From the NCBI GenBank assembly GCA_903893085.1, contig CAITKS010000083.1:1-25800 (forward strand): a stretch of 25,800 bases of DNA. Direction: 5' to 3'. A program made the position numbers and the translations under genes. The notes below the pieces were generated by a model. The model was not told the DNA's origin and ran no database searches. It saw only the letters and a program-made list of their open reading frames with translations. Of the stretch, positions 7,096 to 16,316 are shown piece after piece (the first letter of the stretch is position 1; every line of letters begins with the position of its first letter). The DNA is from an uncultured Actinomycetes bacterium. GTDB lineage: Bacteria > Actinomycetota > Actinomycetes > Nanopelagicales > Nanopelagicaceae.

Positions 7096-8561
7096 AGCGG
7101 AAATTTTAATTGCGCTTCAGTGCCGCGATCTGTTCGAACTAGATTGATAGAGCCTTTTAATTCGTTCTCGGTTAATGTCCGCACAATTTGAAGTCCCAAA
7201 TTCGCAGATTCAGATAACGAAAATCCGGTGGGCAATCCGATGCCATCATCAAAGATAACTATCGTGGCTATATCACCAGTGCGATTTACTTCAATTCTTA
7301 AATTCTCACCTGAAGTTGCAAGCCCGTGTTCTAGGGCATTGTGAATTAACTCTGTTACGACCAGCGATAACGGCGTGGCAATTCTGGGATCCAGTGAACC
7401 CAAGGCGCCATCGCGGGCGATCTGTAACTGACCCATGCGTGGGCTGAGCTCTAAAGCATGTGCCACCAAGCGGTCAAGCACATCATCGAAGGCAACAGAT
7501 GCTTCAGAACTACTCGAAAGAGTTTCGTGGACTAAAGCGATAGATGCAATACGTCTTACCGCTTCGTTGAGTGCAGCGCTAGCAGCGGGGTCTTCAATTC
7601 GGCGTGATTGCAAACGCAAGAGCGCAGATACGGTTTGTAAATTGTTCTTTACGCGATGATGGATCTCGCGAATCGTCGCATCTTTTGTAACAAGCTCTCG
7701 TTCACGACGTCGCAGCTCTGTCACATTTTGCAGAAGAACAATTGCACCAATGCGATCACCTGCTGCAAGTAAAGGTAGCGCCATCAAATCAATGGTTCCT
7801 CCAGCATTTTCGATTTCAACGCGACGCAGAGATTTTCCACTAAGACTTACTTCAATGGCCTCTTCGTGGGCTTCTCTTTTAATTAAAGATACTTTTCGAG
7901 CTACTTCGCCCAAGTTATTTCCTTCTAACTCACCGGCCCATCCCATGCGGTTGAAGGCTGATTTAGCATTTGGGCTTGCATAAGTCATCGCGCCATTTAT
8001 ATCTAAGCGAATGAGTCCATCGCCAACGCGGACTGCAGGATCGAAAAATTCGCTGTGCTCTACGTAAGGGAAAGTTCCTTCAGCAACCATGCGGTAAACA
8101 TTATGAGCAACTTCACGATAATTTAATTCGAGACGACTTGGTTGACGCATTAATTCGGCATTGCGATGTCGCGAAATAACGGCAATAACTTGATCATCCA
8201 AAATAACTGGGATGGTCTCTTCTTTAATTAATAGTTCACCGAATTTTTCAGGTTGCGCATCACGAATGATTTCGGCTCCAGAAAGCGCCTGATCAATGCG
8301 AGGTCTTGATCCCCAAGATATTTCTTCACCAATGACATCTTGCGGAAAAACAGTGGCAGCTGTTGTTGGACGAATATGAGCAACTGAAACATAGCCAGTT
8401 GGCCAACTCTTAAAATCCTTGCGAATCGGAACCCATAAAACTAAGTCTGCAAAGGAAAGGTCTGCGAGTAACTGCCAATCTGAAGTTAGCTCTCTGATGC
8501 GTCGCATCTGGTTCTGATCTAAAGGGCTGCGATCTCGTAAATGCTCTTCTAATTGCGGCAT
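7092..8561 (-). CDS. pdtaS: PdtaS-like cytosolic sensor histidine kinase (GAF-PAS-HisKA_2-HATPase)
   Basis: A 489-residue soluble kinase with no transmembrane segment. Residues about 20-155 resemble the GAF-like N-terminus of PdtaS, and about 175-290 a PAS fold. The HisKA_2 phospho-acceptor region is REIHHRVKNNLQTVSALLRL (His 301/302), and the ATPase domain shows the N box TELIHNALEH (Asn408), DDGIGLP and GLQIV. In M. tuberculosis PdtaS signals to the ANTAR antiterminator PdtaR; no ANTAR protein is visible here, although the partial receiver at the left edge is unassigned. The gene is the last of a minus-strand series with the DUF6912-like, CpaE-like and SAF genes (3-26 nt gaps or overlaps), so it may be transcribed with them. 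Confidence 0.9.
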   Translation of the reverse strand: MPQLEEHLRDRSPLDQNQMRRIRELTSDWQLLADLSFADLVLWVPIRKDFKSWPTGYVSVAHIRPTTAATVFPQDVIGEEISWGSRPRIDQALSGAEIIRDAQPEKFGELLIKEETIPVILDDQVIAVISRHRNAELMRQPSRLELNYREVAHNVYRMVAEGTFPYVEHSEFFDPAVRVGDGLIRLDINGAMTYASPNAKSAFNRMGWAGELEGNNLGEVARKVSLIKREAHEEAIEVSLSGKSLRRVEIENAGGTIDLMALPLLAAGDRIGAIVLLQNVTELRRRERELVTKDATIREIHHRVKNNLQTVSALLRLQSRRIEDPAASAALNEAVRRIASIALVHETLSSSSEASVAFDDVLDRLVAHALELSPRMGQLQIARDGALGSLDPRIATPLSLVVTELIHNALEHGLATSGENLRIEVNRTGDIATIVIFDDGIGLPTGFSLSESANLGLQIVRTLTENELKGSINLVRTDRGTEAQLKFPL

Positions 8562-8564
8562 TTG

Positions 8565-8957
8565 TTAAGCCTTTAACCATTCACTCATTGAGCTAGCAAT
8601 CTCTTGCGTAGCAAACCAAGTCAGTTCCTCACCATCTGGTGAAACAAGGAAGGCACATTGCACGCTCTCCCATGGAGCCGCTGCTCTTAAGTTTACGAAA
8701 TTCTCACCATGTTCAGAAATCTCTTGATCGCTTACTTCTAAAGCCAAGATAAATCCGGGGCTTTTATCCGATGTGCGCAGTTCGAGCGCTTCATCGGCTG
8801 CCAACATTGATAAGGAAAATTCGCCTTCTTCTTCATCTAAATCGTTATTGGCTGTTAGAAATTTAATTGTTGGCGCATAAAGTGGTCCACACTCCATCGA
8901 GCCCGAATTTAGAAATTCGGAGATCTCTTCAACTGAAACTGGTAAGTACCCGCGCAT
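8565..8957 (-). CDS. DUF6912-like conserved actinobacterial protein
   Basis: A 130-residue soluble acidic protein. The opening MRGYLPVSVEEISEFLNSG, the later LSMLAADEALEL and the LALEVSD strand resemble the DUF6912 family found across Actinobacteria; I make this match from memory of the pattern, not from a search. No catalytic motif, signal peptide or membrane segment is visible. It ends 3 nt before the PdtaS-like kinase start and begins 26 nt after the CpaE-like stop, so it lies inside the apparent operon. No strong ribosome site precedes the ATG; TTATACCCT just upstream could be a -10 for an internal leaderless start. Function unknown. Confidence 0.7.
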   Translation of the reverse strand: MRGYLPVSVEEISEFLNSGSMECGPLYAPTIKFLTANNDLDEEEGEFSLSMLAADEALELRTSDKSPGFILALEVSDQEISEHGENFVNLRAAAPWESVQCAFLVSPDGEELTWFATQEIASSMSEWLKA

Positions 8958-8983
8958 AATGCTTAGGGTATAAGAGAAATGGC

Positions 8984-10063
8984 TCAGTAAGTAATTTGAG
9001 AGGCAATGCTCAAAATCGCCTTGCGTAATGGGGACTTAGGGCAAACATGTGCAAGTGTTGTGCGCTCTCTGATTGCGATCGAACATGCACGAGCATCGTA
9101 GGGAATCTGCCAGGTATTAGTCAGTTTGGAAGTCGTGGCTGGATTTGGACTATCTCTCTTTTTGAAATCGGCCGTGCCTAACATCGCCAGTGAAATTTGA
9201 GGGGTAATGGATATCTGAGAAATATCTTGCAGCAAATCTTTTAATCGCTTCTGCTGTAATAAATCGAACGATGACGTGATGACCAAATCTTTGCCATGAT
9301 TGCTAAGCCAGATCTTTACCTGCGAAGCCCATCTGCGGTCAGTTAGGTCACTTGAGAAGTTAGCCAGTGACCCTAGATCGATATAGATGGCTTCAAAATA
9401 TGAATCAGCTTCGATTACCCAAGAATTGAAGGCGCTTACTTTCTGTTGCGTTATTTCTGATACCGATAAGTTTTCAGATACATCTCGCCACTTGGAATCC
9501 TCTGAGACTTTTCGAAGATCAAGTAATGTGGAAATAGCCGGTGCTTTAAAATTTGCATCTATTAACAAGGTCTTCACCCCGCGCAAAGCAGATTCTTGAG
9601 CAAGGTTTATGGCAAGAGAAGTGTTTCCTGTGCAATGACCTGCGGATCCGATCCCAATGGCTATGGCATTTAAATTTGGTGCTGACTGGATAAGTGGAGC
9701 ACGCAGTCGAGGCGACCTAATGTTTGCGCGAATATAGGCCAGAAGTTCTGAAGTAGTACTTGGTCGCGGAGAGATATCTGGTAAGCCTTGCGCACTTCCA
9801 GCAGCATCAGCAAAACCAAATAAAGTCATGCCTACTTTACTTATTTTCTGCAGCCTACCCAGTGACAAGCCTGGTAAATCAGATGAGTAAATAAGTATGA
9901 CTTGGTTAAGTTCACTCTTGTTTAACTCGAACTCTAAAGAGTTCATATCCAGAGCCCTAGCAAGTACGTTCCAACCTTGACTAAATAGCGAACTGGAGAC
10001 TAGCCCCTCAAAATCTGGATCGGCGATTGCCGTTATTACAGTTGGTATTGCCAGGTTATCCAT
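8984..10063 (-). CDS. CpaE/ParA-like P-loop ATPase with altered Walker A
   Basis: A 359-residue protein. Residues 1-115 resemble the receiver-like N-terminal domain of CpaE (VITAIADPDFEGLVSSSL and following). Residues about 130-300 are a ParA/MinD-like domain. At 139-149 the Walker A region reads GSAGHCTGNTS where ParA proteins have KGGxGKT: both the P-loop Lys and the signature Lys are missing. The following SLAINLAQESALRG and the Walker A' strand LLIDANFKAPAIS are kept. CpaE proteins locate Flp/Tad pilus or septum machinery; no pilus gene is nearby. The ATG at 10063 is preferred because it begins the domain and overlaps the SAF stop by 8 nt; GTG 10102 and ATG 10090 are alternatives. Confidence 0.75.
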   Translation of the reverse strand: MDNLAIPTVITAIADPDFEGLVSSSLFSQGWNVLARALDMNSLEFELNKSELNQVILIYSSDLPGLSLGRLQKISKVGMTLFGFADAAGSAQGLPDISPRPSTTSELLAYIRANIRSPRLRAPLIQSAPNLNAIAIGIGSAGHCTGNTSLAINLAQESALRGVKTLLIDANFKAPAISTLLDLRKVSEDSKWRDVSENLSVSEITQQKVSAFNSWVIEADSYFEAIYIDLGSLANFSSDLTDRRWASQVKIWLSNHGKDLVITSSFDLLQQKRLKDLLQDISQISITPQISLAMLGTADFKKRDSPNPATTSKLTNTWQIPYDARACSIAIRERTTLAHVCPKSPLRKAILSIASQITY

Positions 10064-10655
10064 TTGATCGCACAACAACGAGTCGACCATTTGATGTGGC
10101 ACTTAATAGCTTGAATATCTCTCGGTTAAAGACCGATAGCGATAGTGCGACATCTGTTCCAAAATTTGCACTCTTGCGGTCAATCGAACGTAGATAAGCA
10201 CCTGACACAACTAGTTCTGGATCTGCAATTCTTTCCAACCCCATGGCCTCGGGAACCCAATAGATATTTACCGCCTCACCAATCTCAATGTCGCTAGGAA
10301 TGTCGCTGCCTCGCACCGATATTGGAACTTGCTCTGATCTCATCTCGAGTGAAGTATCGCTAAGAGCGTTAACGGAAATTAACTCACCCTTATGAATAGC
10401 ATGCAATACATAAGCCCCGATAGGAGAGGAGCCTTCGGAGAGATACTCGCTGCTGCTTGCACCTAGTGATACTTGAACCTGCGACAAGTGAGATTCGTTA
10501 ATTTGAGCACCGGGAGCCAAGTTACTGTTGGTAATCCAGTATGTATCACTTTGATTTCCCAAAGCAGTAAGTGCCATTGCAGAAATTAGCGCCGCCGCAA
10601 AGAGGGAAACAGCTACAACGATTCGAGTTTGAGATGCCTTGCTTGAAGTATTCAT
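10056..10655 (-). CDS. SAF-domain (CpaB/RcpC-like) membrane-anchored protein
   Basis: A 199-residue protein with one N-terminal transmembrane segment (about 11-33) and then a SAF-type domain: NLAPGAQINESHLSQVQV, GAYVLHAIHKGELISVNAL and the later VPISVRGSDIPSDIEIGEAV. In Flp/Tad systems CpaB carries such domains outside the membrane, but CpaB is usually longer and the secretin, ATPase and pilin genes are absent here. Similar SAF genes next to CpaE-like ATPases occur in many Actinobacteria without a pilus. Its end overlaps the CpaE-like start by 8 nt, indicating coupling and a possible complex. No strong ribosome site precedes the ATG at 10655. Confidence 0.8.
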   Translation of the reverse strand: MNTSSKASQTRIVVAVSLFAAALISAMALTALGNQSDTYWITNSNLAPGAQINESHLSQVQVSLGASSSEYLSEGSSPIGAYVLHAIHKGELISVNALSDTSLEMRSEQVPISVRGSDIPSDIEIGEAVNIYWVPEAMGLERIADPELVVSGAYLRSIDRKSANFGTDVALSLSVFNREIFKLLSATSNGRLVVVRSNG

Positions 10656-10696
10656 AGTTGCGAAGCAAAGAACATTTGGCGTATCTGAGGCGAAGA

Positions 10697-10705
10697 TTAT
10701 CCACA
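10697..10705 (+). promoter_or_regulatory. Single perfect DnaA box (TTATCCACA)
   Basis: The 9-mer matches the strict DnaA-box consensus and lies between the divergent SAF and Rv3235-like genes. By chance about 0.2 such matches are expected on both strands of a window this size, so it may be accidental. No cluster of boxes or AT-rich unwinding element accompanies it, so it is not an origin. Confidence 0.3.
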
Positions 10706-10716
10706 GTCATCTTTTC

Positions 10717-10739
10717 GGATGAGCCGTGCTCATCCTTTT
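10717..10739 (+). terminator. Stem-loop followed by TTTT, terminator- or attenuator-like
   Basis: GGATGAGC (10717-10724), loop CGT, GCTCATCC (10728-10735), then TTTT (10736-10739). The 8-bp stem is perfect. On the plus strand it looks like a short intrinsic terminator, yet it lies upstream of the plus-strand Rv3235-like gene and between divergent genes, so there is no obvious message for it to end. It could attenuate that gene, stop stray plus-strand transcription, or be a palindromic protein site. Confidence 0.45.
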
Positions 10740-10779
10740 GGCCGATCTGTTATGCGGTTGCTAATACAAAGGTGCGGAT

Positions 10780-11319
10780 ATGACTACACAATATATTTCG
10801 CCTCCAGTAAGACAATGCCTGCAATTAATCTCTAGTAACGAAGATCCTGCAATGTGGAGCCATCCGCAATTAGATTTGTATTCACTGGCCGAAGTTGCGG
10901 CCAAGCGAAGAGCCACTCCCCTGCCTTCGCAACAAGTTAAGTTGTATCTAGTGCCAAGTAGCTTTGGCGAGGAATACGAACCTGGCTTTGAGCCAGTGCC
11001 AACTTCGGCACACGAACTTCCTGAACTACATATGTGGACCATGAAATTCGTGGTCAGCGTTGTTGAAATCTGGGCTGGGCGCCGTCAACCAGCACAGTTG
11101 ATATCTAGATGTCATCGCCATATTTACATGCAGTTGCTTAAACAAGTTGGCAGTCAGAAAGAAATTGGTCGAATAAGAAGTATCCATCAGAGCGAACCGC
11201 TTGATGGAATTTGTGAATCTACAGTGACTGTTCGATATGGCGAGAGGTTGCGCGCCATAGTAATTCGGTTTGAAGGTGTTGATCAGCGCTGGTTATGCAC
11301 TGAACTTAAAATGCTTTAA
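10780..11319 (+). CDS. Rv3235-family (DUF6459-like) conserved protein
   Basis: A 179-residue protein. The N-terminal third is variable. The C-terminal two-thirds (about 85-179) shows the pattern of the actinobacterial Rv3235 family: a helix [18 protein letters not shown], then a section with [29 protein letters not shown] and the final [10 protein letters not shown]. The fold suggests a compact alpha+beta domain; function is not known. AAGG lies 7 nt before the ATG. The gene is convergent with secA, the two stops overlapping by 4 nt, matching the M. tuberculosis neighbourhood where Rv3235 lies close to secA1 (Rv3240c). Recognition is by pattern memory, without a search. Confidence 0.75.
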   Translation: MTTQYISPPVRQCLQLISSNEDPAMWSHPQLDLYSLAEVAAKRRATPLPSQQVKLYLVPSSFGEEYEPGFEPVPTSAHELPELHMWTMKFVVSVVEIWAGRRQPAQLISRCHRHIYMQLLKQVGSQKEIGRIRSIHQSEPLDGICESTVTVRYGERLRAIVIRFEGVDQRWLCTELKML

Positions 11320-13988
11320 GCACCACCATGGCATCGCTTGTATTTCTTGCCGGAACCACATGGGCAAGGACTGTTTCGCGAAACATCTCCCTTAGTAGAG
11401 ATTCCTGATTCATCTGCCGCTGTGTATTGCAGAGCAGCAGAGTTTTCAGGTTTTTCAGATATACCTGCAGCTTTAACTGCTGATCCATCGCCCTCAACAG
11501 AGACTTGAACATTAAAGACAAGGCTGGCTAACTCTTCCTTAATTGCATCCATCATCGCTGAAAATAGTTCGTAACCTTCACGTTGGTATTCAACAAGCGG
11601 ATCGCGTTGGGCCATTGCGCGCAAACCGATTCCTTCTTGCAAATAATCCATCTCATAGAGATGCTCACGCCATTTTCGATCTAGAACCGAGAGCAAAACT
11701 TTGCGTTCTAGTTCGCGCATAACTTCGGCGCCAAGGTCTGACTGGCGCTTTTCATAAGCTGCTGTGGCATCCTCGAGAATCTGTGCAGATAAATAATCAG
11801 AGTCAATTGCTGCACGTGATCCGGCTCTGGCGACTAGCTCTTCGGTAGTAAATGAGATTGGATAAACAAGTTTTAGCGCCTGCCAAAGTCGATCTAGATC
11901 CCAATCCTCACCAAAACCTTCTGATGTTTCAGCACCAACGTAGGCGACCAAAGTATCGGCAACAAATGATTGCACTTGAGGTGAAATATCTTCGCCTTCA
12001 AGCACCAGGCGACGTTCCCCATATATGACTTCACGTTGGCGATTCATAACATCGTCATACTTCAAGACGTTTTTACGAATTTCAAAGTTTTGCGCTTCAA
12101 CTTGGGTCTGCGCCGAACGAATTGCGTTGCTGACCATCTTGGATTCGATCGGTTCATCATCTGGAAGACCTGCAGCAGAAAGGAAACGTTCAACTAGTCC
12201 AGAATTAAAACGTCGCATTAACTCATCTTGAAGGGAGAGATAGAAGCGTGATTCACCTGGATCGCCTTGACGACCAGAGCGACCACGAAGCTGGTTATCA
12301 ATACGACGAGATTCGTGACGTTCGGTTCCTAAAACGTAGAGTCCACCGAGTGAAATTACTTCTTCATGGCCTGTCGCAACGGCCGCTTTTTGCTTAGCAA
12401 TTTCTTCTGGCCATGCCGCTTCGTATTCAGTTGGATTATCAACTGGTGAAAGTCCACGACGTTGCAGTTCGAAGTCGGCCATAAATTCTGGATTACCACC
12501 AAGCATGATGTCAGTACCGCGACCTGCCATGTTTGTAGCAACAGTTACTGCACCACGTACACCTGCGCGAGCAATGATTGAAGCTTCTCGTTCGTGGTGT
12601 TTAGCGTTAAGAACTTCGTGAGGAATTCCAGATTTCTTAAGTAGGGCCGAGAGCTCTTCAGATTTTTCTACAGAAACGGTACCAACTAGGACTGGTTGAC
12701 CTTTACGGTGGCGTTCGACAATATCTTTTGTGACTGCCATAAATTTGCCAAGTTCAGTCTTGTAAACCAAATCGGCTTGATCAAGACGTTGCATTGGTCG
12801 ATTTGTTGGAATAGGCACAACTCCGAGTTTGTAAATTTGCTGGAATTCGGAAGCTTCAGTCATCGCAGTACCGGTCATACCTGAAATAGTTTCGTATAAG
12901 CGGAAATAGTTCTGCAAAGTGATAGTCGCCAGGGTCTGGTTTTCATCTTTAATATCTATACGCTCTTTTGCTTCAAGAGCTTGGTGTAAGCCATCGCTAT
13001 AGCGGCGCCCAGCCAACATGCGGCCAGTGTGCTCATCGACGATTAGGAGCTCGCCATTCATAACCACATAATCTTTATCGCGCTTGAAAAGTTCCTTGGC
13101 ACGCACAGCGTTATTCAAGTACCCAATAAGGGTTGTATTTGCCGCTTCATAAAGATTTTCAATTTTAAGTATTTCTTCAACTTTGGAAACACCGTCTTCT
13201 AGGATTCCAATTGTTTTTTTCTTCTCATCCACTTCATAGTGGGTGTCACGCTGTAACTTGTCTACAATGTTTGCAAATTCCACATACCACTTGGTTGCTT
13301 TGTCGGCTGGACCACTAATGATCAATGGAGTTCTTGCTTCATCAATCAAAATTGAGTCAACTTCGTCTACTACTGCGAAGAAGTGATCTCGCTGAACGCA
13401 ATCATCAAGTGACCAAGCCATGTTGTCGCGCAGATAATCAAAACCAAATTCGTTATTTGTGCCATAAGTAATGTCAGAGTTATATGCGGCACGTCGTTCA
13501 GCCGGTGTCATGCTGTTTACGATTACACCAACAGTTAAACCTAGGAATCGGTGAATACGTCCCATCCATTCGCTATCGCGTTCGGCGAGATAATCGTTAA
13601 CGGTGACTACGTGTACGCCGCGACCAGCGAGAGCATTTAGATAAGAAGGAAGGGTTGCAACGAGAGTCTTTCCTTCACCTGTGCGCATTTCTGCGATATT
13701 TCCTCGGTGAAGTGCGGCTCCACCCATAATCTGAACATCGTAATGACGTTGTCCCAGCGTTCGTTTTGCAGCCTCACGAATAACTGCAAAGGCTTCTGGT
13801 AATAAATCATCAAGTGTCTCACCGGCAGCGAATCTAGATTTGAATTCGGCAGTCTTTGCGCGAAGTGCTTCATCGGTTAGCGGAGAAACGGCAGGCTCAA
13901 ATGCATTGACTTGATCTACAACCTTGCTGAGATCGCGAAGTATTTTGCCTTCGCCAGCTCGCATGATCCGATCAATAATCTTCGACAT
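11316..13988 (-). CDS. secA: Preprotein translocase ATPase SecA
   Basis: An 890-residue SecA, the motor that drives unfolded preproteins through SecYEG. Walker A is MRTGEGKT at 101-108; the DEAD-like motor has [21 protein letters not shown] near 205-225; NBD2 shows [14 protein letters not shown] and [20 protein letters not shown]. The C-terminus carries the zinc SEC-C motif [14 protein letters not shown], used for SecB or phospholipid/ribosome contact. Length is normal for a housekeeping SecA1. AGAGAGG about 9 nt before the ATG supports the start. It lies 28 nt downstream of comF on the same strand. In mycobacteria an S30AE gene sits between comF and secA; here there is none. Confidence 0.98.
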   Translation of the reverse strand: MSKIIDRIMRAGEGKILRDLSKVVDQVNAFEPAVSPLTDEALRAKTAEFKSRFAAGETLDDLLPEAFAVIREAAKRTLGQRHYDVQIMGGAALHRGNIAEMRTGEGKTLVATLPSYLNALAGRGVHVVTVNDYLAERDSEWMGRIHRFLGLTVGVIVNSMTPAERRAAYNSDITYGTNNEFGFDYLRDNMAWSLDDCVQRDHFFAVVDEVDSILIDEARTPLIISGPADKATKWYVEFANIVDKLQRDTHYEVDEKKKTIGILEDGVSKVEEILKIENLYEAANTTLIGYLNNAVRAKELFKRDKDYVVMNGELLIVDEHTGRMLAGRRYSDGLHQALEAKERIDIKDENQTLATITLQNYFRLYETISGMTGTAMTEASEFQQIYKLGVVPIPTNRPMQRLDQADLVYKTELGKFMAVTKDIVERHRKGQPVLVGTVSVEKSEELSALLKKSGIPHEVLNAKHHEREASIIARAGVRGAVTVATNMAGRGTDIMLGGNPEFMADFELQRRGLSPVDNPTEYEAAWPEEIAKQKAAVATGHEEVISLGGLYVLGTERHESRRIDNQLRGRSGRQGDPGESRFYLSLQDELMRRFNSGLVERFLSAAGLPDDEPIESKMVSNAIRSAQTQVEAQNFEIRKNVLKYDDVMNRQREVIYGERRLVLEGEDISPQVQSFVADTLVAYVGAETSEGFGEDWDLDRLWQALKLVYPISFTTEELVARAGSRAAIDSDYLSAQILEDATAAYEKRQSDLGAEVMRELERKVLLSVLDRKWREHLYEMDYLQEGIGLRAMAQRDPLVEYQREGYELFSAMMDAIKEELASLVFNVQVSVEGDGSAVKAAGISEKPENSAALQYTAADESGISTKGDVSRNSPCPCGSGKKYKRCHGGA

Positions 13989-14016
13989 TTATGCACCCTC
14001 TCTAAAATCAACCCCC

Positions 14017-14700
14017 TTATCGTAGGGGTTTCGCGACGGCACCTGTTACCGCGCCTTTGACCTCAAAACCTGCGGTACATAATGCCCGTATCGCCTCCGC
14101 CAGGGTCGCCCCAGTGGTTATTAGATCATCAACAATGATAAGTGATCCAATATTCCCATCGCCTTTATTTGATCTGGCTTTACTTGGTACTGCCAAGGCT
14201 CCAGAAATATTCAATAGCCGCTGCTTAGAATTTAGTGCAGATTGATCTTGAACTCTTCTTGAATGTGTCAATAATTGTGCTTTGCAAACTGCAACTTTAA
14301 AACCAGAATTACTGGCTACTTCCTCTGAAATATCATTGAGAAAATTTCGACCGCGCTTTCTCATTGCTGACTTACGTGATGGAATTGCAATCAAACTTTC
14401 GCCCCCGAAGCGTTTCACAAAATAGTTCAGGGAGTGTGAAATGGCATCAATTAACAATTTATCAGCCGCTGAAATATTGGATTCTTTTGCACTTAGCAAT
14501 ACTCGTGAAGCCACTGGTGAGTATTGAACGGCTGACACGACCGGATAATTTGAGCCTAATACGGATAATTCACGTAAGTAAATATGGGGGTGCCAACTGC
14601 TGCGGCAACTTGAACATATTGAAATACCAAGCTGCGAACAACCGATACACCTTGATGGGAATATGAGCTCAGATAAATTCTTTACTGCAGATTTCTTCAT
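14017..14700 (-). CDS. comF: ComF-family phosphoribosyltransferase-like protein
   Basis: A 227-residue ComF-type protein. A zinc ribbon is formed by C18, C21, C29 and C32 (CIGC...CSSC). A type I phosphoribosyltransferase domain follows, with IAIPSRKSAMRKRGRNF and the PRPP-binding loop VDDLITTGAT at 190-199. ComF supports DNA uptake in transformable bacteria, but the family is also kept in species not known to be competent. It lies between mtrB (40 nt upstream) and secA (28 nt downstream) in one direction, matching the actinobacterial gene order. The ribosome site is weak. Confidence 0.9.
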   Translation of the reverse strand: MKKSAVKNLSELIFPSRCIGCSQLGISICSSCRSSWHPHIYLRELSVLGSNYPVVSAVQYSPVASRVLLSAKESNISAADKLLIDAISHSLNYFVKRFGGESLIAIPSRKSAMRKRGRNFLNDISEEVASNSGFKVAVCKAQLLTHSRRVQDQSALNSKQRLLNISGALAVPSKARSNKGDGNIGSLIIVDDLITTGATLAEAIRALCTAGFEVKGAVTGAVAKPLR

Positions 14701-14740
14701 TGCCGAATTCTGCAGGAATTACCAACAATCGGTTGAGGAG

Positions 14741-16315
14741 CTAAATCTTCTGAGGATAATCATTTGGTTGCGGACGAATTGGACGTCCTGCGATTTGCTG
14801 ACCAGCGATTCGAGGTAGCGTCAAAACAAAATTTGCACCAAAACCTGGCTCGCCCCAAGCATCTAATTCGCCATTGTGAAGGCGCGCATCTTCAAGTGCT
14901 ATTGATAACCCAAGTCCTGTACCTCCACGCACTCGTGCACGTGAAGGATCTGCTCGCCAGAACCGATCGAAAACTCGAGATAGGACAGAGGGTTCAATAC
15001 CGGCACCGTGATCGCGTACGCCAACAGCAACTTCTGTACGTGTGGAAACTATCGTCACATCAATCGGTTTATCGTCCGCGTGATCTAAGGCATTTGATAA
15101 TAAGTTGCGCATAATTCTTTCAACTCGCCTCAGGTCGGCGTTAATCATCACGTGTTCAGTCTCATGATCAATATTTATCGAAATTAAATGGTTTTGCTCA
15201 TTCGCGAGAACATCTTCAATGCAACGCTCGATTAGGCGAACCAGATCAAACTCAACTGGCTCGAGAACAGCAACTTCGGCATCAAATCTACTAATTTCAA
15301 GTAAATCTTCCAGCAACCGTTCAAATCGATCCAGTTGTGCAACCAATAGCTCTGAACTGCGTGCAATGGTTGGATCAAAGCTCTGGCGTTGGCCATAAAT
15401 GACTTCTGATGCCATACGTAAAGTTGTAAGTGGGGTTCTGAGTTCATGAGATACATCAGATACAAATCTTTGTTGAACTCTAGATAAGTTCTCTAACCTT
15501 GAAATTTGAGACTCCAGAGAGAGAGCCATATCGTTAAAGGCGGTTGCCAACGTTCCAAGTTCGTCGGAACTATCCACTTTCATGCGCTGAGAAAAGTCAC
15601 CATCTGTAAATTGCTGTGCAGTACGTGCAGCATCGCGAACCGGCTTAACGACCTGACGCACCACCAACCAAGTGATAAGGCCAATTAAGAAGAGAAGCGC
15701 AAGTGCTGTCAATAATAATGAATTTTTGATTAGCGAGAGAGTCGTATTCTGATTTGTAAGTGAATACACCAGATACATCTCATAATTACCAGACTCAGGA
15801 ATAGCAATTCTGCGGCCTGCGATTAAGACGTTGGCATCATCACCGTTGGTATATTTAACCTTGGCATACTCGTATTCAACCAAATCACTAGTTCTTACAC
15901 GATTGCGTAAATCAGGCGGAAATGAAGAAACGACTAAATTATCTGTTGCAGTTGTGTAGTCGATTGCCGCAACATCGGATACAACATCAAATGCTTGCCC
16001 GAAGCGACTTAGGAATAGAGATTTACGGTCTTGGCTAAGGCTTACTGCAGTTGAAGCGATAATCACTTCTTGAACGGTTTTGGTAATAATTGAAGTTTTC
16101 GCACCATTTACAAGCAAGAATTGGTATTGCGCATTGAAAAATGAGGAGCGCGCTTCTGCGAGTGAAGTTTCGAGATTTACTTGTTTTACACCATCCGAAA
16201 GTTGTGAATACAGCGCAGACCCAGTCAGCCAAACGACGCCTAGCGAAAGCAAAACTGTAGAGACAATAACTTTCGATGCAAGAGAGTTTTTAACTTTAGA
16301 GACTATGCGGTTCAT
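14741..16315 (-). CDS. mtrB: MtrB sensor histidine kinase
   Basis: A 524-residue membrane kinase. Transmembrane helices at about 17-38 and 198-220 enclose an extracytoplasmic sensor region of about 160 residues. HAMP follows at about 220-273, then HisKA with FVSDVSHELRTPLTTLRMA (phospho-accepting His290) and an HATPase domain with LLSNALDHA, DHGAGI and RGGTGLGLSIA. It partners MtrA, which in Actinobacteria links cell-wall metabolism, division and DNA replication. It starts 1 nt after the mtrA stop. The regulator lipoprotein gene lpqB, normally directly downstream, is absent: comF follows after 40 nt. Confidence 0.95.
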   Translation of the reverse strand: MNRIVSKVKNSLASKVIVSTVLLSLGVVWLTGSALYSQLSDGVKQVNLETSLAEARSSFFNAQYQFLLVNGAKTSIITKTVQEVIIASTAVSLSQDRKSLFLSRFGQAFDVVSDVAAIDYTTATDNLVVSSFPPDLRNRVRTSDLVEYEYAKVKYTNGDDANVLIAGRRIAIPESGNYEMYLVYSLTNQNTTLSLIKNSLLLTALALLFLIGLITWLVVRQVVKPVRDAARTAQQFTDGDFSQRMKVDSSDELGTLATAFNDMALSLESQISRLENLSRVQQRFVSDVSHELRTPLTTLRMASEVIYGQRQSFDPTIARSSELLVAQLDRFERLLEDLLEISRFDAEVAVLEPVEFDLVRLIERCIEDVLANEQNHLISINIDHETEHVMINADLRRVERIMRNLLSNALDHADDKPIDVTIVSTRTEVAVGVRDHGAGIEPSVLSRVFDRFWRADPSRARVRGGTGLGLSIALEDARLHNGELDAWGEPGFGANFVLTLPRIAGQQIAGRPIRPQPNDYPQKI

Positions 16316-16316
16316 T

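Noticed and set aside
10697..10705. Replication origin suggested by the DnaA box
   Set aside because: Only one exact box, no AT-rich unwinding region, and no dnaA, dnaN, gyrB or rpmH nearby.
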